Assembly: GCA_905221605.1 (NCBI GenBank)
Contig: CAJNDS010002293.1
Location: forward strand, 420,501 to 484,500
Source: Symbiodinium natans
Lineage: Eukaryota > Sar > Dinophyceae > Suessiales > Symbiodiniaceae
Length of the DNA stretch: 64,000 nucleotides
Direction of reading: 5' to 3'
The notes under the pieces were generated by a model. It made no database searches. It was given only the letters and a program-made list of their open reading frames with translations, and had not been told where the DNA came from. The position numbers and the translations under genes were made by a program. This document shows, one piece after another, positions 33,440-44,025 of the stretch; the first letter of the stretch is position 1, and every line of letters starts with the position of its first letter.

Positions 33440-33565
33440 AATCCCACACCGCGAAAATTCAGAACAACTCGGAATTTTCAGAATTTTTCGTGGTCCTAGT
33501 ACTAAATATAAGAGGACAAAATTCAGAAAATTCTGAATTTTTCTGAATTTTTTGAATTCTGAACG
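33440..33565. repeat. TTCAGAA/TTCTGAA-rich palindromic patch
   Basis: Several overlapping short inverted repeats built on AATTCAGAA and TTCTGAATT. No gene. Confidence 0.7.
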
Positions 33566-33994
33566 GGTTGATTTTCTTACGAGTTTCGGCCTTAACCTTG
33601 TATTATTGCAGGGTAGAGTGGCCGCAATGAGGCCTGAAACCCTCAAACCCTAAACTTTGGCTCGTAGGGTTGGGGGTTGATGGGGGGTTGGGGGTTGAGG
33701 CTTCTCTGGGTTCGGGGTTGATGGGGTTAATAGGGTTCTCCTCTTGACGGGGTTGTGGGTTGAGGCTTAGGGTTGAGGGCTGAGTTGGGGCGGGCTGTGA
33801 GCCTCATTCCAGTCAACCCTAAACCCTAATCCTAAACCCTGAATTCGTAACTGTAAACCCTATACCCTCAACTCTCCATCAAGCTTCACCCCCCAACCCT
33901 AAATCCTTAACAGCAGCCCTAAATCCCAAGCCCAAAACCCCTAGAAACCACTATTCCTCAAACGAACGAAGTAAACTGAATCGCCAAAGCTTCG

Positions 33995-34145
33995 GCTAAC
34001 GATGCCAAACGAAAGAAACGAAGCTTCTATGCCATATCAGACATATTGTGATCGATGCCAAACGAAAGAAACGAGCTTCTATGCCATATCTGACAGATAT
34101 ATTGAATGCCAAACGAAGGAAACGAAGCTTCTATGCTATATCCTC
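33995..34145 (+). repeat. ~60-bp tandem repeat, three copies
   Basis: Each copy has GATGCCAAACGAAAGAAACG followed by AGCTTCTATGCCATATC; the third is the most diverged. Confidence 0.9.
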
Positions 34146-34574
34146 AAACATATGAAAACAAAAAACACCAAAATGTGAGGAAAATGTTAGGAAAAGTTGG
34201 ATAAGTTAGTAAAAAACTTCAAAAACTTGACATAACTTAGCAACTTATGTAACATTTCTTAACCTCTTCCCAACTTCCACAGACTTAGGCCACTCTTAGG
34301 TAGCTTAGGCAGGACTTAGACCCTACTTGTACATAGGTTAGTAAGTCCGTCCTGCTAAGCCAAAACAGACGTATTCGTGGGGTTTGGGGTCTAGGCGCCG
34401 CAGCAGCGGGGGCGGCGGCGGTTGCCCGGGTCGGCCCCGTGCGTTCTACAGCGGGGGGGCGGCGGTGCTTGCCCGGGTCGGCCCCGTGCATTTTAGAGCG
34501 GCCGAAAAATGCATTGCGGGCACCCCCCAAAAAAGAAGCATCGCACGCGCAACGCGTGTCACACGCGCGCTATG

Positions 34575-34910
34575 CTCGCGGGCATCTCTGGCCATTCCAC
34601 ACAGACGTTATCATCATGCGGGCAGGGATGCTGTGGCCATTCACGTGCACTGGTCACAGAGACGTAAATATCATCGCGCGGGCACGGATGCTCTGGCCAT
34701 TCGCACGCACTGGTTACAGACGTTATCATCGTCACGCAGGTCACACATCGTGCGGGCATGGATGCTCTGGCCATTCGCGGCAATGCGTTATCATCGCGCG
34801 GGCATGGATGCTCTGGCCATTCGCGCGCACTGGTCTCTTGCGGACATGGACGATCTGGCCATTCGTGCGGGCATGGAAGCTCTGGCCATTCGCACGCGCT
34901 GGTCACAAAA
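34575..34910 (+). repeat. ~60-bp repeat (GGGCATGGATGCTCTGGCCA)
   Basis: About seven imperfect units with GCGGGCATGGATGCTCTGGCCA and TTCGCACGCACTGGT, separated by variable CGTTATCATC spacers. A lone copy recurs at about 35581-35603. Confidence 0.9.
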
Positions 34911-34919
34911 ACACACTCG

Positions 34920-36239
34920 TTCCTTGACTGCCGACACGTTTTCCTCTGTTTTTCCATGTTTGGGAGCATTTAGGCTGTGCTTGAAGCTTATAGCCTAAAG
35001 CGTGAAGCATTTTAGAAGAAGTGTTTGTAGAGCCACGGTGTGACCGTTTGGCTCAAGACCAGGTGCCACACCACCAGCCTCTTGCAGGAGGCGGGACGCT
35101 CTTACTGGCACTCTGTCATTGCCTGTGCGCGTTCGCACCTTTTTTCTGCCGCTTGCTTTCTTGTCAACCCAAAAGAGTCCACTTTTTTTGACAAAGCTTC
35201 GATTGCGTTCTCTTGTCTTTAATTTTTCAAAATGGCCAAACAGAAGTTCAAGAACACTGAAATTTGACAGAAGATTGAGCGGAAGAAACTTTCTTTCAGG
35301 CTGGATGCCTTTAATTCTTTGTTTTTCGATTTTGGTTGCGTGTTGCAATTCTTCCCTGGATTCAGCACCATTCAACCAATTTTCAAACTTTCTGAAGTCT
35401 TTGAAAATATTGAAAAAAACCCTTAAATTCAACACTTGATCAGTTAAATTTGTTAAAATTTGCTCTGGTGTCTTGCTTGCTTCGCTTGCACTTATTCACA
35501 TTCTGGTCACTTTGCAATTTTCAAGTGGTTTGGCTGGGCGTCGCGCGCAACCTTCTTAACAATCAACTTGTCTCGAGACGTGCGGGCACGGATGCTCTGG
35601 CCAAACCCTAAACCCCAAACCCTACACCCTAAAAAGCCCTGAAACTCCAAAAGGCCCCCCCTAAGCCAAATAGCTCGCGCCTTCAGAGTGTTTGGGGCAG
35701 TGTGGCTCGCGCCTTAAGATTGTTTGGGGCAGTGCGACCAAATAGCTCGCGCCTTCAGGGTGTTTGGGGGGGTGGGTCAAAAAACATCCCGTGGGGGGGG
35801 TCGAGTCGAGTTCCCTATCTGGTATGCGCACTTGAGTCTTAACGCGGCGCTGCGCACGCCTCTCTCCAGTGGTTTGTTCTTTGGTTGCTAAGTCTTTTCG
35901 ATCCGCGATCGGGTTTTTTTTTTTTTTGCTTGGCTTTAATTCAACGTTCGGCCGTTTAGGGTTTAGGGGTTCGGGTGTTTTAGGGCCTAGAGCCTTTTAG
36001 GGTTTAGGATTTTGTAGGGTCTAGGGCCTTAGGGCTTTAGGCTTTGGGTTTTAGAACTCTAGAGCTTTAGGGTCAGGGTCTTTTAGGTGTTCAGGGCTTT
36101 TCGGTGTTTCGGAGGTTTAGGGCTTTTTGGGGTTAGGGTTGTGCACAAATTTAGGGCTTTTAGGGCGTTTCAAGGCTTAGGGCTTTTCATGATCAGGGTC
36201 TTTTTGGTCGCACTGCCCCAAAACAATCTTAGGCGCGAG
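34920..36239. other. No gene recognised; short DinoSL-like word
   Basis: TTTGGCTCAAG at 35047-35057 equals the last 11 nt of the dinoflagellate spliced leader. The following ~400 bp show open frames in several phases but no recognisable domain. From 35940 to 36200 there are loose GGTTTAGGGCTTTTAGGG-like tracts. Confidence 0.5.
35655..35770 (+). repeat. ~50-bp repeat, three copies (retrotransposon target family)
   Basis: Units read AAATAGCTCGCGCCTTCAG, then GTGTTTGGGGCAGTGCGACC. The complement of this unit is what flanks the LTR element: GCGCGAGCTATT before it and CTATTTGGTCACACTGCCCC after it. Confidence 0.9.
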
Positions 36240-36244
36240 CTATT

Positions 36245-36463
36245 TGTAGAAATCCAAGAACTGTGCGTCATCCTGTGAGGGTGCGACACGGTGAGTTTTG
36301 TAGTTTTGTGTGCATTGTGCATAGCTTGGAGTCTGCTCAGCTTTTGTAGTTTTCCCAGTAGCCTGAGCATGATTTAGTGATGCTGGAGCTTGCTTGGTTT
36401 GAACTTGTAAGAGTTTGTTTTGGTTGATCCTTGGTGCCTTGTTTGGCATCTTGGGTTTTAACG
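36245..36463 (+). repeat. 5' LTR (219 bp, internally deleted)
   Basis: Shares TGTAGAAATCCAAGAACTGT at the start and CTTGGGTTTTAACG at the end with the 3' LTR. It lacks about 177 bp present in the middle of the 3' LTR (between GTGATGCTGGA and GCTTGGTTTG). Confidence 0.9.
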
Positions 36464-36717
36464 TGGTAGCGGAGCGTGGAGCTCTGTTGCAGAGAAAGAA
36501 AGTGAGCCCAATACGTTGACTTGGTGTGTGCTTGAGTTGTGTTGGTATGGAGGGCCGTGGAAGGCGTCGTACTACAACATAGGCGAGGGTGAGGCCGGAA
36601 TGCTTCGTGAGAGGCAGACGAGTGGCCGAACCTCCCTATGAGAGACCCGCAGGGTACAGACACTCCTCAGTTCCACCAAGGAATGCTGTTGTTGGTAGTG
36701 GAGTTGCTTTCAGCCCG

Positions 36718-39700
36718 ATGTCGAACTTGTCGGGTGCTGTGCATCCCACTGGAAGCCCGGTGGTTGGTTCTCCGACTGCCATGGGCACCCCCATACCGGC
36801 AATGGTTTCGCCCATGTCGCCACCAGGTTTGGTGCCACCACAGCCTACAGCAGTGGACCCCGTCGCCGTGCAGGCAGCCCTGGGATCCCAGCTTCTGGTC
36901 CAGACAGTTCAGCAGCAACAGCAGCAGATATCTCAAATGATGTCGCTGGTGCAGCAGCTAGTTCAGGATCGGGCAAGTGCTGAGAAGAAAGGCAAGGGCA
37001 CTGGTAGCTTGAGCAGCATCAGTGACAGTGTGGACCATGCCATGGAGGTTGATGATGGGAACGGCGCTCCTATCAGGAATCCGAAGGCAGATTCATATGT
37101 GCCAAAGTTGCCCATGTTGGATGGTGGACGCATGAACAAGGGTCGGCGTGCCGAGATCGAAGCATGGGTTGAGTATCTTGAAGTGTTTTTGCCTTGGATC
37201 GCCCTGTTCGATGATAGGATACCGTCAGAAGTGCAAGCTTGTTTTGCGAAAGACAAGCCAATCCTGAACAAGGACTTGGCCAAAGGAGAGAGCATCCGGA
37301 GTACCAGAGTGTTCCTTTACCTTCGGCAGTCTTTTGCGAGTTTTCCCCGTGGGCTTGACATCTTGAAGCAAGTTGAGCGTGAGCAGCTTGGTGTTCCGGC
37401 AGGCTATGAGGCATTGAGACGCTTGCATCAGGATCTGTCGGTCTGTTCGAGGATAGAAGCCTCGACCTTGCGAGAAGAGATGTTGAGGTACCAACCCCCT
37501 GCCTCCACGAAGGATCGTCCTTTGGAAGTGTTTCGCAGCGTGCAAGTTGAGCTTGCAAAGTATGGTCGGCTTGTTGCTGCGTTCCCAGACCTTGCGTTGA
37601 GTGAAGCGGATCAGAGCATGATTGTGTTGAAGGGTCTTGATGCAGATGTGAAGAGATACATCTTGTTGCGTGCGAAGATTGATTCCATGGTTGAGCTTGA
37701 GACTGCGATCAAGTTCTATGATGCAAACATCAAGATACTTACCTTCGCCGATTCCGGTCGAGGCCGAGATCGCAAGAACAACAGCGACATAGCGAATCCG
37801 CTGAACTTCAAGGGTGATGGGAAAGGAAAGGACAAGGGGAAGGATAAGGGGAAGGACAAAGGAAAGGACAAGGGAAAGGACAAAGGTAAGGACAAAAGTC
37901 GCTCTGGGAAGGACAAGCATGACAAGAAAGGAGACAAGGGTGGAAAAGGAAACCATACGCAAGACCATGGAAAGGGGAGCGGCGGTAGCTCAGGGAGTGA
38001 TTCTAAGCGCGACAAGGAGAAGCATGCCAATGTCAAGTGCTATAGCTGCAATGAGTTGGGGCATTATGCGAACAAGTGTCCTAAGAAAGCAGCCAAGGGC
38101 GTTGCGGCGGCAGCGACGCTTCTGGAACCGCAGTTAGCGGCGTTGACGTTGGAAGACCCTCAAGTGTTTGCGGTGGCGCTTGGTTGCGAGTTCTTTGATA
38201 TTGCCCAGGGAGATTCGGACCATGAGTCGAGCTTGAGCGATGGTGATTGGGAAGCCTTTGGGAGATCTTGGTTGCTGGATGATTCCGAGCCCCACGTTGA
38301 GCTTGAGAAGGCCCCAGTCGAGCTTGGAACGTCGCAGCTTGAGAGCCTAGAGACCCTTGTTGAGCTTGAGAAGGCCCCAGTTGAGCTTGGAACGTCGCAG
38401 CTTGAGAGCCTAGAGACCCCCGTTGAGCTTGAGAAGGCCCCGTTGACGCTTGGTGAGCATGGCTTGAGTGAATTTTATTTTCATGACATAAGCATGGCAA
38501 CCCCACATATGTCCCATGGTAGCAGTTCCGAAGCCATGGACTGGTGGTTGCTGGACTCCGGAGCGTCGACGCACCTGATCAGCGAGGAGACACTGCAGCA
38601 TGTGCAAGTGCTGAGCCTGAGTGAGCATGTTGGTAGGGACTGCGTGACTGCCACAGGTGCTTCCATAGGGGTTCAGAAGAGTGCTGTGGTTCGTGTCTTG
38701 TTTGTCGTTGAGAGATCCAGCCCTGTCGTTGTGGAGTTTGAAGCCCTGGTTGCACCTGTGCGATTTAACCTGCTGAGCCTAGGACGACTCCTGAATAGGA
38801 ACTGGTCAGTTTCCTTTGCCCCCCATCTCCACGTGCAAGCCGGAAATTTTAAATTTAAGGCAGTGTGGTCCAACAACTGTTGCTGGTTGCAGAGTCATGC
38901 GGTGGCACGGGCCTGTTTGGTTTCTCAAGAGCAGAGTGCAACGCAGCAGATTGCAGCCCGCTCGTGTACTATTAATTCGACAGCCCGTGAAGATGGCCTC
39001 CTCCAGCGAGAGCGAAGTGGAGTGGCGCATGCAGGGAAGAGACAAGGGGAAGCTGGTCCGAAAGGTGATCTCGACCCAGGCAGCCTCAGTGTCGGTGATC
39101 GACGAGGACTTCGAGGAGAGCACCCGACTGGCCACTGCAACGTCCACGGAGACAGAGGGGGCGATCCTTCTGAAGCCCGCGGATGCAGAGGCAACGGTGG
39201 TGTTGAAGCCGAGCGAGGTCGAAAGCGCCTCCTCATCCAAGACCCCGGCCCAGAAGACCCCGGTCCAGAAGCCCATGCCGAAGAAGCGATCCGACCTGAA
39301 CCGCTTCCGCCACGAGAAGAAAGGCCCGGAGAGAAGGACGCTGGAGGAGCACCTCAAAGAGCATTTCCTGCAGTGCCTGGACAAGAAGGCCCCCTACACC
39401 GTGACCACCGTCTCCGAGATCATCAAAGAGAAGGCAAAGCCCCCGAGCCCACCGAGGAAGGAAGCCGACTATCCGGCTTACCCGGAGAGATTGCCTACCC
39501 CTCCGCGGGTCCCGCCAAGGCGACGCTTGCCCACGCCTCCAAGGAATCCTACATCACCGAAGGCCAGCGCATCACGGACACCGACTACGCCGCCAAAGAC
39601 CTCGCCATTGCCGCCACCACCAACGATTCCCGGAACGCCTTCTTCGAGTGGATGGAGTGTGGTGACGGATCAAAAGCGCTGAGTGCAGTCAGCCAGAAGG

Positions 39701-39900
39701 AGTCTTCCCAGCAGATGGCGAGCGGCAAAAGTCTTGAGTTGCTTGATGGTTGTGCTTGTGCTTGTGATGTTGGCATGGTTGGCATGGTTGGCATGAGTGG
39801 CATGGTTGAGCATGTGTGTGTTGGTGAGCTTGATCAGGAGAAAGCATCGGCCCCAGACGGCGATCAGGCGTGGTTGCTGCATGGTGATCAGGACACCAGG
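36718..39900 (+). CDS. Gag-protease polyprotein of the copia element
   Basis: The frame is open from 36589; the first in-frame ATG is at 36718, and residues below are counted from 36589. An alternative start in another frame (36638) would need a frameshift. The Gag part has a Gln-rich stretch (about 105-125), then a Lys/Asp/Gly tract of GKDK units (about 405-445). A CCHC zinc knuckle CYSCNELGHYANKC follows at 484-497 (38038-38079). The aspartic protease motif LLDSGASTHLI is at 655-665 (catalytic Asp at 38554). A 69-bp duplication (VELEKAPVELGTSQLESLET) lies at about 38293-38430. Between 38993 and 39682 another frame looks like the real coding one. The frame ends at 40125, but integrase homology starts in a different frame at about 39903. 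Confidence 0.85.
38993..39682 (+). CDS. 229-residue extra ORF inside the retrotransposon
   Basis: ATG (MASSSESEVEWRMQGRDKG) to TGA, in the +1 frame relative to gag-protease, which is also open here. The protein is acidic and Ser/Thr-rich at first, then basic (KKRSDLNRFRHEKKGPERR), then a short helical-looking part (LEEHLKEHFLQCLDKK), then Pro-rich with repeated PTPPR. Base composition and codon use are C/G-rich (GCC, CTG, AAG), whereas flanking gag and integrase favour GTT, CTT, GAG. That contrast suggests acquired sequence. No known domain; function unknown. Confidence 0.55.
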   Translation: MASSSESEVEWRMQGRDKGKLVRKVISTQAASVSVIDEDFEESTRLATATSTETEGAILLKPADAEATVVLKPSEVESASSSKTPAQKTPVQKPMPKKRSDLNRFRHEKKGPERRTLEEHLKEHFLQCLDKKAPYTVTTVSEIIKEKAKPPSPPRKEADYPAYPERLPTPPRVPPRRRLPTPPRNPTSPKASASRTPTTPPKTSPLPPPPTIPGTPSSSGWSVVTDQKR

Positions 39901-39902
39901 AA

Positions 39903-40661
39903 TTGTGGGGAAAGGTTCATCGTGAGCATGTGCTGCGAAGTCATGTTCCGTTTAATGCCAGCTGTGAGCACTGTGTGCGTGGTAGAGGCCTTGAACCAGC
40001 CAGGAAGATCGAGAGGGATTCCGGAGAGGGAGCCCAAAAGGAAGTTCAGATCGACAAGTTCTTCTACAAAGGGATATGGTTCCTGGTGTTGGTGCTTGTT
40101 GGTTGCTTTGCCATTGGAACAGTGATGTATCGTGAAGTGTCAGGACCTCGGGGAGGAGCAGCACGTGAAGTGATGCTTGGAGAAATGTCAGCTTGGGGAC
40201 GCAGTGTTGGCTTGGTTGGAGTTGAAGCGCGTGACTTGTCGGTTTGCGTGAAGTCGGACCTTGAAGGGGTGGTGAAGAACCTTGCTCAGGGTTTCGCTGA
40301 TACTATGACCGTTGGTGCGGTTGAAGTGTCTGATGTTCCGGTTGGTCGGCATGCTCCGGTTGCTGAGAGGGCCATTCGGACGTTGAAAGAGAACGCGAAC
40401 ACATTGTGCGCCGGATTGGAGCAAGTTGGCCTGGAGCCATACGGCAAAGGGGTGGTTTATCTCCTTTCGCACTGTGCTCAGGTGCACAATCGCTACAACA
40501 TCCAGCTAGGATCTGCAATGTCGCCAGAACAGCGGTGTTTGAAAACTCTGAGGCAACCTCGGGCAGTGTATGTCTGGGGTGCATCGGTGCTCGCCACACC
40601 TCCGCCGAGCCTGAGGCAGTCGATCACAGGCCGGTGTGGCCAGGCCGCGTATTTAGGCTGA
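39903..40661 (+). CDS. Integrase (copia type)
   Basis: Begins with the zinc-binding HHCC region: HREHVLRSHVPFNASCEHCV. The catalytic core follows: the first Asp in VQID (40053-40055), the second in VKSDLEG, and the Glu in APVAERAIRTLKEN. HNRYNIQLGSAMSPEQR then matches the copia-type region after the core. The 3' end (VYVWGASVLATPPPS) runs into a frame change before the RT frame. The protein would normally come from the polyprotein and has no start of its own; 39903 is simply where the frame becomes coding. Confidence 0.85.
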   Translation: MWGKVHREHVLRSHVPFNASCEHCVRGRGLEPARKIERDSGEGAQKEVQIDKFFYKGIWFLVLVLVGCFAIGTVMYREVSGPRGGAAREVMLGEMSAWGRSVGLVGVEARDLSVCVKSDLEGVVKNLAQGFADTMTVGAVEVSDVPVGRHAPVAERAIRTLKENANTLCAGLEQVGLEPYGKGVVYLLSHCAQVHNRYNIQLGSAMSPEQRCLKTLRQPRAVYVWGASVLATPPPSLRQSITGRCGQAAYLG

Positions 40662-40683
40662 AGTCGCAGGTGGCAGCCATCTA

Positions 40684-43600
40684 GTGCAGTTTCGCTTGAA
40701 GGATGGTTCGCTGAAAGTTGCCAGATCAGCCCGAATCAGGATGTTGGTCCCCATGACTTTTGAGTTGTCGGCCTTGCGTGGTCTTTGTCGTATGTTGCCT
40801 GAGCGTGCTGGTGATGTTGTGCGTGAGTTGCCAGCGGTTGAGCGTGGGAACATGCGTGATCTTCCGATCCCAAACACTGAGACTCGCGGACCGCCCGCAT
40901 CTTGGATCGAAGAGAATGGAAGGACTCCCAGATGTCGAGCATGTCGCTTGAGGGGTATTCCAGCAGACAAGGCATGGCACACTCAGAAGTGTCGCGAAAG
41001 GTATGCCGAGTACGTGAAGAACTCGTTTGGTCCGAATCAATTTGTGCTTGATGATGCCCAGCATGAGTTGGAGGTTGAAGGAGTTGAGCATGACCTTGGT
41101 TCGCGTGCGTTTGGTGAGCTTGATTTTGGGTTGGAGTTGCCTGATGATGTGCAGGACTATGAACCAACGGAGGACGAGGGAGAGCGAGATCCTGGTGAGT
41201 CCTTCTTGCCTGAAGGGATGCTTGAAGGTGAGCTTCGTCCGGGAAGTTCCATTGGAGTTGAACCTGCAGCTTCGGAAGAGGCCGATTTCATGGAAGTCGA
41301 GCCAGAGAACTTGGATCGGGTGCCGGAACCAGAATCCGATGCCATGGTGAACAACGTCTTGTACCGTGAGTCGTTGGGTTTCGCCGCTGTCGCTAATCCC
41401 ACTCTTGGTGGACCAACGGTGAAGCTTGGTGGTGAAACTCTTGTGGTTGAGATGCCCTCATCTTGCAAGGATGATGTCACCGGACATGCCCTGGACCTTG
41501 GTTTGACCTATGAAGGCATGTTGCGCGAGTTGAATGCGCTTGAGTCGCTTGCGGTTGGTGACGTGATTTGGCATGTTGACCCGAAACAAAAGGTGATATC
41601 CACAAGGTGGGTGTCAAATGCGAAGCTGGAGCGGGTTGACGGAAAGGAACGGCCATTGGTCCGTTGTCGGGTGGTTGCGCGTGATTTTGCCCAAGGAGCC
41701 ACCGCTGCCCAGCTTGGAATATCCGCAGCGACCAGCTCTGCCGAAGCGTTGAGGACCTTCCTCTTCTACGCTGGCTCGAAGAGGCAGAACGTCGTAGGCC
41801 TCGACGTCAGCACAGCCTTTTTATTCGCAGAGCTGGAAGAAGACGACGGCACTATAGTGGTACGTCTCCCTGCCGGTGTTACCGGACCCAACGGAAGGCC
41901 TGGATTCATGCGTCTTCGCAAAGCTCTTTACGGCCTGAGAGCCGCGGCCCAAACCTGGGCTCGGCACCTCGCCAAGCTTCTCAAACGCCTCTGCAACCTC
42001 AGTCCCTGCGAGACTGAGCCGTGCCTATTCTCAGGCGTGGTTCTCGGCGGACAGAGAGTGGTAGTACTATGTTACGTAGATGATCTTCTCATCAGCGGCG
42101 ACAGCGACGAGGCCATCTACTACGTAGTGGAGAAGCTCAAAGGCGCAGTGCGGATAAAAGTAACCGCAGATTTGGATCGTGATCATCAGATCACCTTTCT
42201 CGGTCGTCAAATCACCAGGAAGAAAGACGAAGACTCTCTGGTGATCGGAATGGCGGACGAGTACTACCAGGAGATCTATGAAGGTTTTGGACTTGGGAAG
42301 AGCCCGAAATCCTGTCCGACGCCTCCGAATCTTCGAGAACTTTATGATCGAGAAGAAGAAGTCTTGGAGCGTGAGTTGAGCGCTGAAGCAGCCGCCCGGT
42401 ATCGCTCTACTTTGGGTCGTCTTTCATGGTTGGCCATGACGCGTGTGGATTTAGCATATTATGTTTCCATGCTAGCCCGAGGGCAGGCCAGTCCACGTGA
42501 GAAGCATGAGCGTGCGATGCGGATGGTATTGCGGTATCTCCGGCATGTTCAGGACTTTCGTCAAGTTGTTCGTCCAGTTGAAGAGTGGAACCTTCGGTTG
42601 GATTGCTATGTGGACGCGTCATGGGGTAGTGAGAAGAGCGTCGACCGCAAAAGTGTGAGTGGTGGATGCATCATGATTGGTGGCTTCTGCTTGAAAGCCT
42701 GGTCACGGCTTCAGCAAGCTGTAGCTTTAAGTTCGGCCGAGTCGGAGCTTTACGGATTGGTTGAGGGAGCGAAAGAATCACTCTCTATCCGAAGAGCGAT
42801 ATCCCACGTGTTTGGGTGGGAAGAGTTGTGCGCGCCGCACCTCTTTTGCGACAGTGAGGCCGCAATCGCCATCAGTCGTGCTGACGGCTTGAGGCGTGTC
42901 AGACACATTGATTTGAGGGCATGCTTCATACAAGATCAGCTCCGTCAGCGGCTTCTCTTCATCTTCGGAGTTCGAGGAACGTCCAACGTCGCCGATCTCT
43001 TTACGAAGTCGTTGGATGCCCGAACCACCCTAAAACACATGTTGAACCTTGGTTTGTCCGAAGTCACTGTTGCAGCTTGTGTTGGCGAGTTGGCGTGTTT
43101 CGTTGGCTTGCTTGGTGCTGTTGTGGCTGGTAAAGACCATGTTTCTCTTGCAGATCGATATCGCTTGATGGAGTTTGCCAAGTGGTTGGTTGTTGAGTTC
43201 TGTGCACCTCCCATGTCAAGCATGTTGGCGGCGTCGCGGGCGTGTTCTTGGGTGAGCGTGTTGACCGTCAGTGAGGCAGATGACGGCGCAGATCCGGCCA
43301 CCACATTGCAGCTTCAGCGGATCTGCACTCTCCATATCCGCAGGGGGGGTTTCGTTTACCTGTGGGCGAGTACTCCGTGTACCGGTGGTTGTTTGTACCA
43401 GCATGTACATGCAAGAAATCCAGCCTACAGACGAGGACGCCTGGCACAGCACTGGTCCATCCATAGGAAGCTGTGGAAAGCTTTTGTGTCGTTGTGTGAC
43501 TACGTGCATGCTTGGTCGATCGAGTGGCCCCGCACCTGTGCTTACTGGTCATGGAACCAGACTATGCGTTTTCTGCAATCGCGACCTTACATGTTGCATG

Positions 43601-43824
43601 ACGTGTTGGTTGACGGTTGTTCGCTTGACATGCGTGGTCGAGATGGTGGGTTGATCTACAAGCGTTGGCGTGTTATCACGACGATGGAGTCGGTTGCCCG
43701 CAGCTTGTCGGTCTTTCGGTGTCCAAGTGATGGTCATCAACACTCCATCAACTTTGACCTCAAGCATACCCAACACTACCCGGAGAAGTTGACGAATGCT
43801 TTCTTGAACGCGTTGAAAGCATGA
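40684..43824 (+). CDS. Reverse transcriptase-RNase H with extra C-terminal domain
   Basis: 1046 codons; first ATG at 40741. VQFRLKDGSLKVARSARIR at the start is the usual lead-in. RT: KQKVISTRWVSNAKLERV, CRVVARDFAQG, VVGLDVSTAFL, LRKALYGLRAAAQTW, and catalytic YVDD at residues 464-467 (42073-42084). RNase H: Asp640 and Asp644 region (DCYVDASWG), SSAESEL (683-689), CDSEAA (722-727), RHIDLRACFIQDQL, then NVADLFTKSL, the normal end of copia RNase H. About 240 further residues follow, with YLWASTPCTGGC (about 893), IEWPRTCAYW and DGCSLDMRGRDGG-IYKRWR. This is an additional domain I cannot assign. Confidence 0.93.
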   Translation: MQFRLKDGSLKVARSARIRMLVPMTFELSALRGLCRMLPERAGDVVRELPAVERGNMRDLPIPNTETRGPPASWIEENGRTPRCRACRLRGIPADKAWHTQKCRERYAEYVKNSFGPNQFVLDDAQHELEVEGVEHDLGSRAFGELDFGLELPDDVQDYEPTEDEGERDPGESFLPEGMLEGELRPGSSIGVEPAASEEADFMEVEPENLDRVPEPESDAMVNNVLYRESLGFAAVANPTLGGPTVKLGGETLVVEMPSSCKDDVTGHALDLGLTYEGMLRELNALESLAVGDVIWHVDPKQKVISTRWVSNAKLERVDGKERPLVRCRVVARDFAQGATAAQLGISAATSSAEALRTFLFYAGSKRQNVVGLDVSTAFLFAELEEDDGTIVVRLPAGVTGPNGRPGFMRLRKALYGLRAAAQTWARHLAKLLKRLCNLSPCETEPCLFSGVVLGGQRVVVLCYVDDLLISGDSDEAIYYVVEKLKGAVRIKVTADLDRDHQITFLGRQITRKKDEDSLVIGMADEYYQEIYEGFGLGKSPKSCPTPPNLRELYDREEEVLERELSAEAAARYRSTLGRLSWLAMTRVDLAYYVSMLARGQASPREKHERAMRMVLRYLRHVQDFRQVVRPVEEWNLRLDCYVDASWGSEKSVDRKSVSGGCIMIGGFCLKAWSRLQQAVALSSAESELYGLVEGAKESLSIRRAISHVFGWEELCAPHLFCDSEAAIAISRADGLRRVRHIDLRACFIQDQLRQRLLFIFGVRGTSNVADLFTKSLDARTTLKHMLNLGLSEVTVAACVGELACFVGLLGAVVAGKDHVSLADRYRLMEFAKWLVVEFCAPPMSSMLAASRACSWVSVLTVSEADDGADPATTLQLQRICTLHIRRGGFVYLWASTPCTGGCLYQHVHARNPAYRRGRLAQHWSIHRKLWKAFVSLCDYVHAWSIEWPRTCAYWSWNQTMRFLQSRPYMLHDVLVDGCSLDMRGRDGGLIYKRWRVITTMESVARSLSVFRCPSDGHQHSINFDLKHTQHYPEKLTNAFLNALKA

Positions 43825-44025
43825 AACCGCGAGAGTTGCTCAAAGTTTTCCTCTTTTCTTTGCCTTAGGTACGGTGTATAGAGTATAGGACGTGCCGTGG
43901 CTGATGTGGTTGAGGTTGAGAACGTTGTGATGCGCACTTGGATTTGAGAACTCTGGAAGCAGTGGGTTCCTCAGCAGCAGGTGGAAGTCAGTTTGATCGC
44001 CTTCCTCGCGATATTTTCCTTGGTG

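Noticed and set aside
34995-35435. 146-residue minus-strand frame
   Set aside because: No domain, no start context and equally open frames on the other strand.
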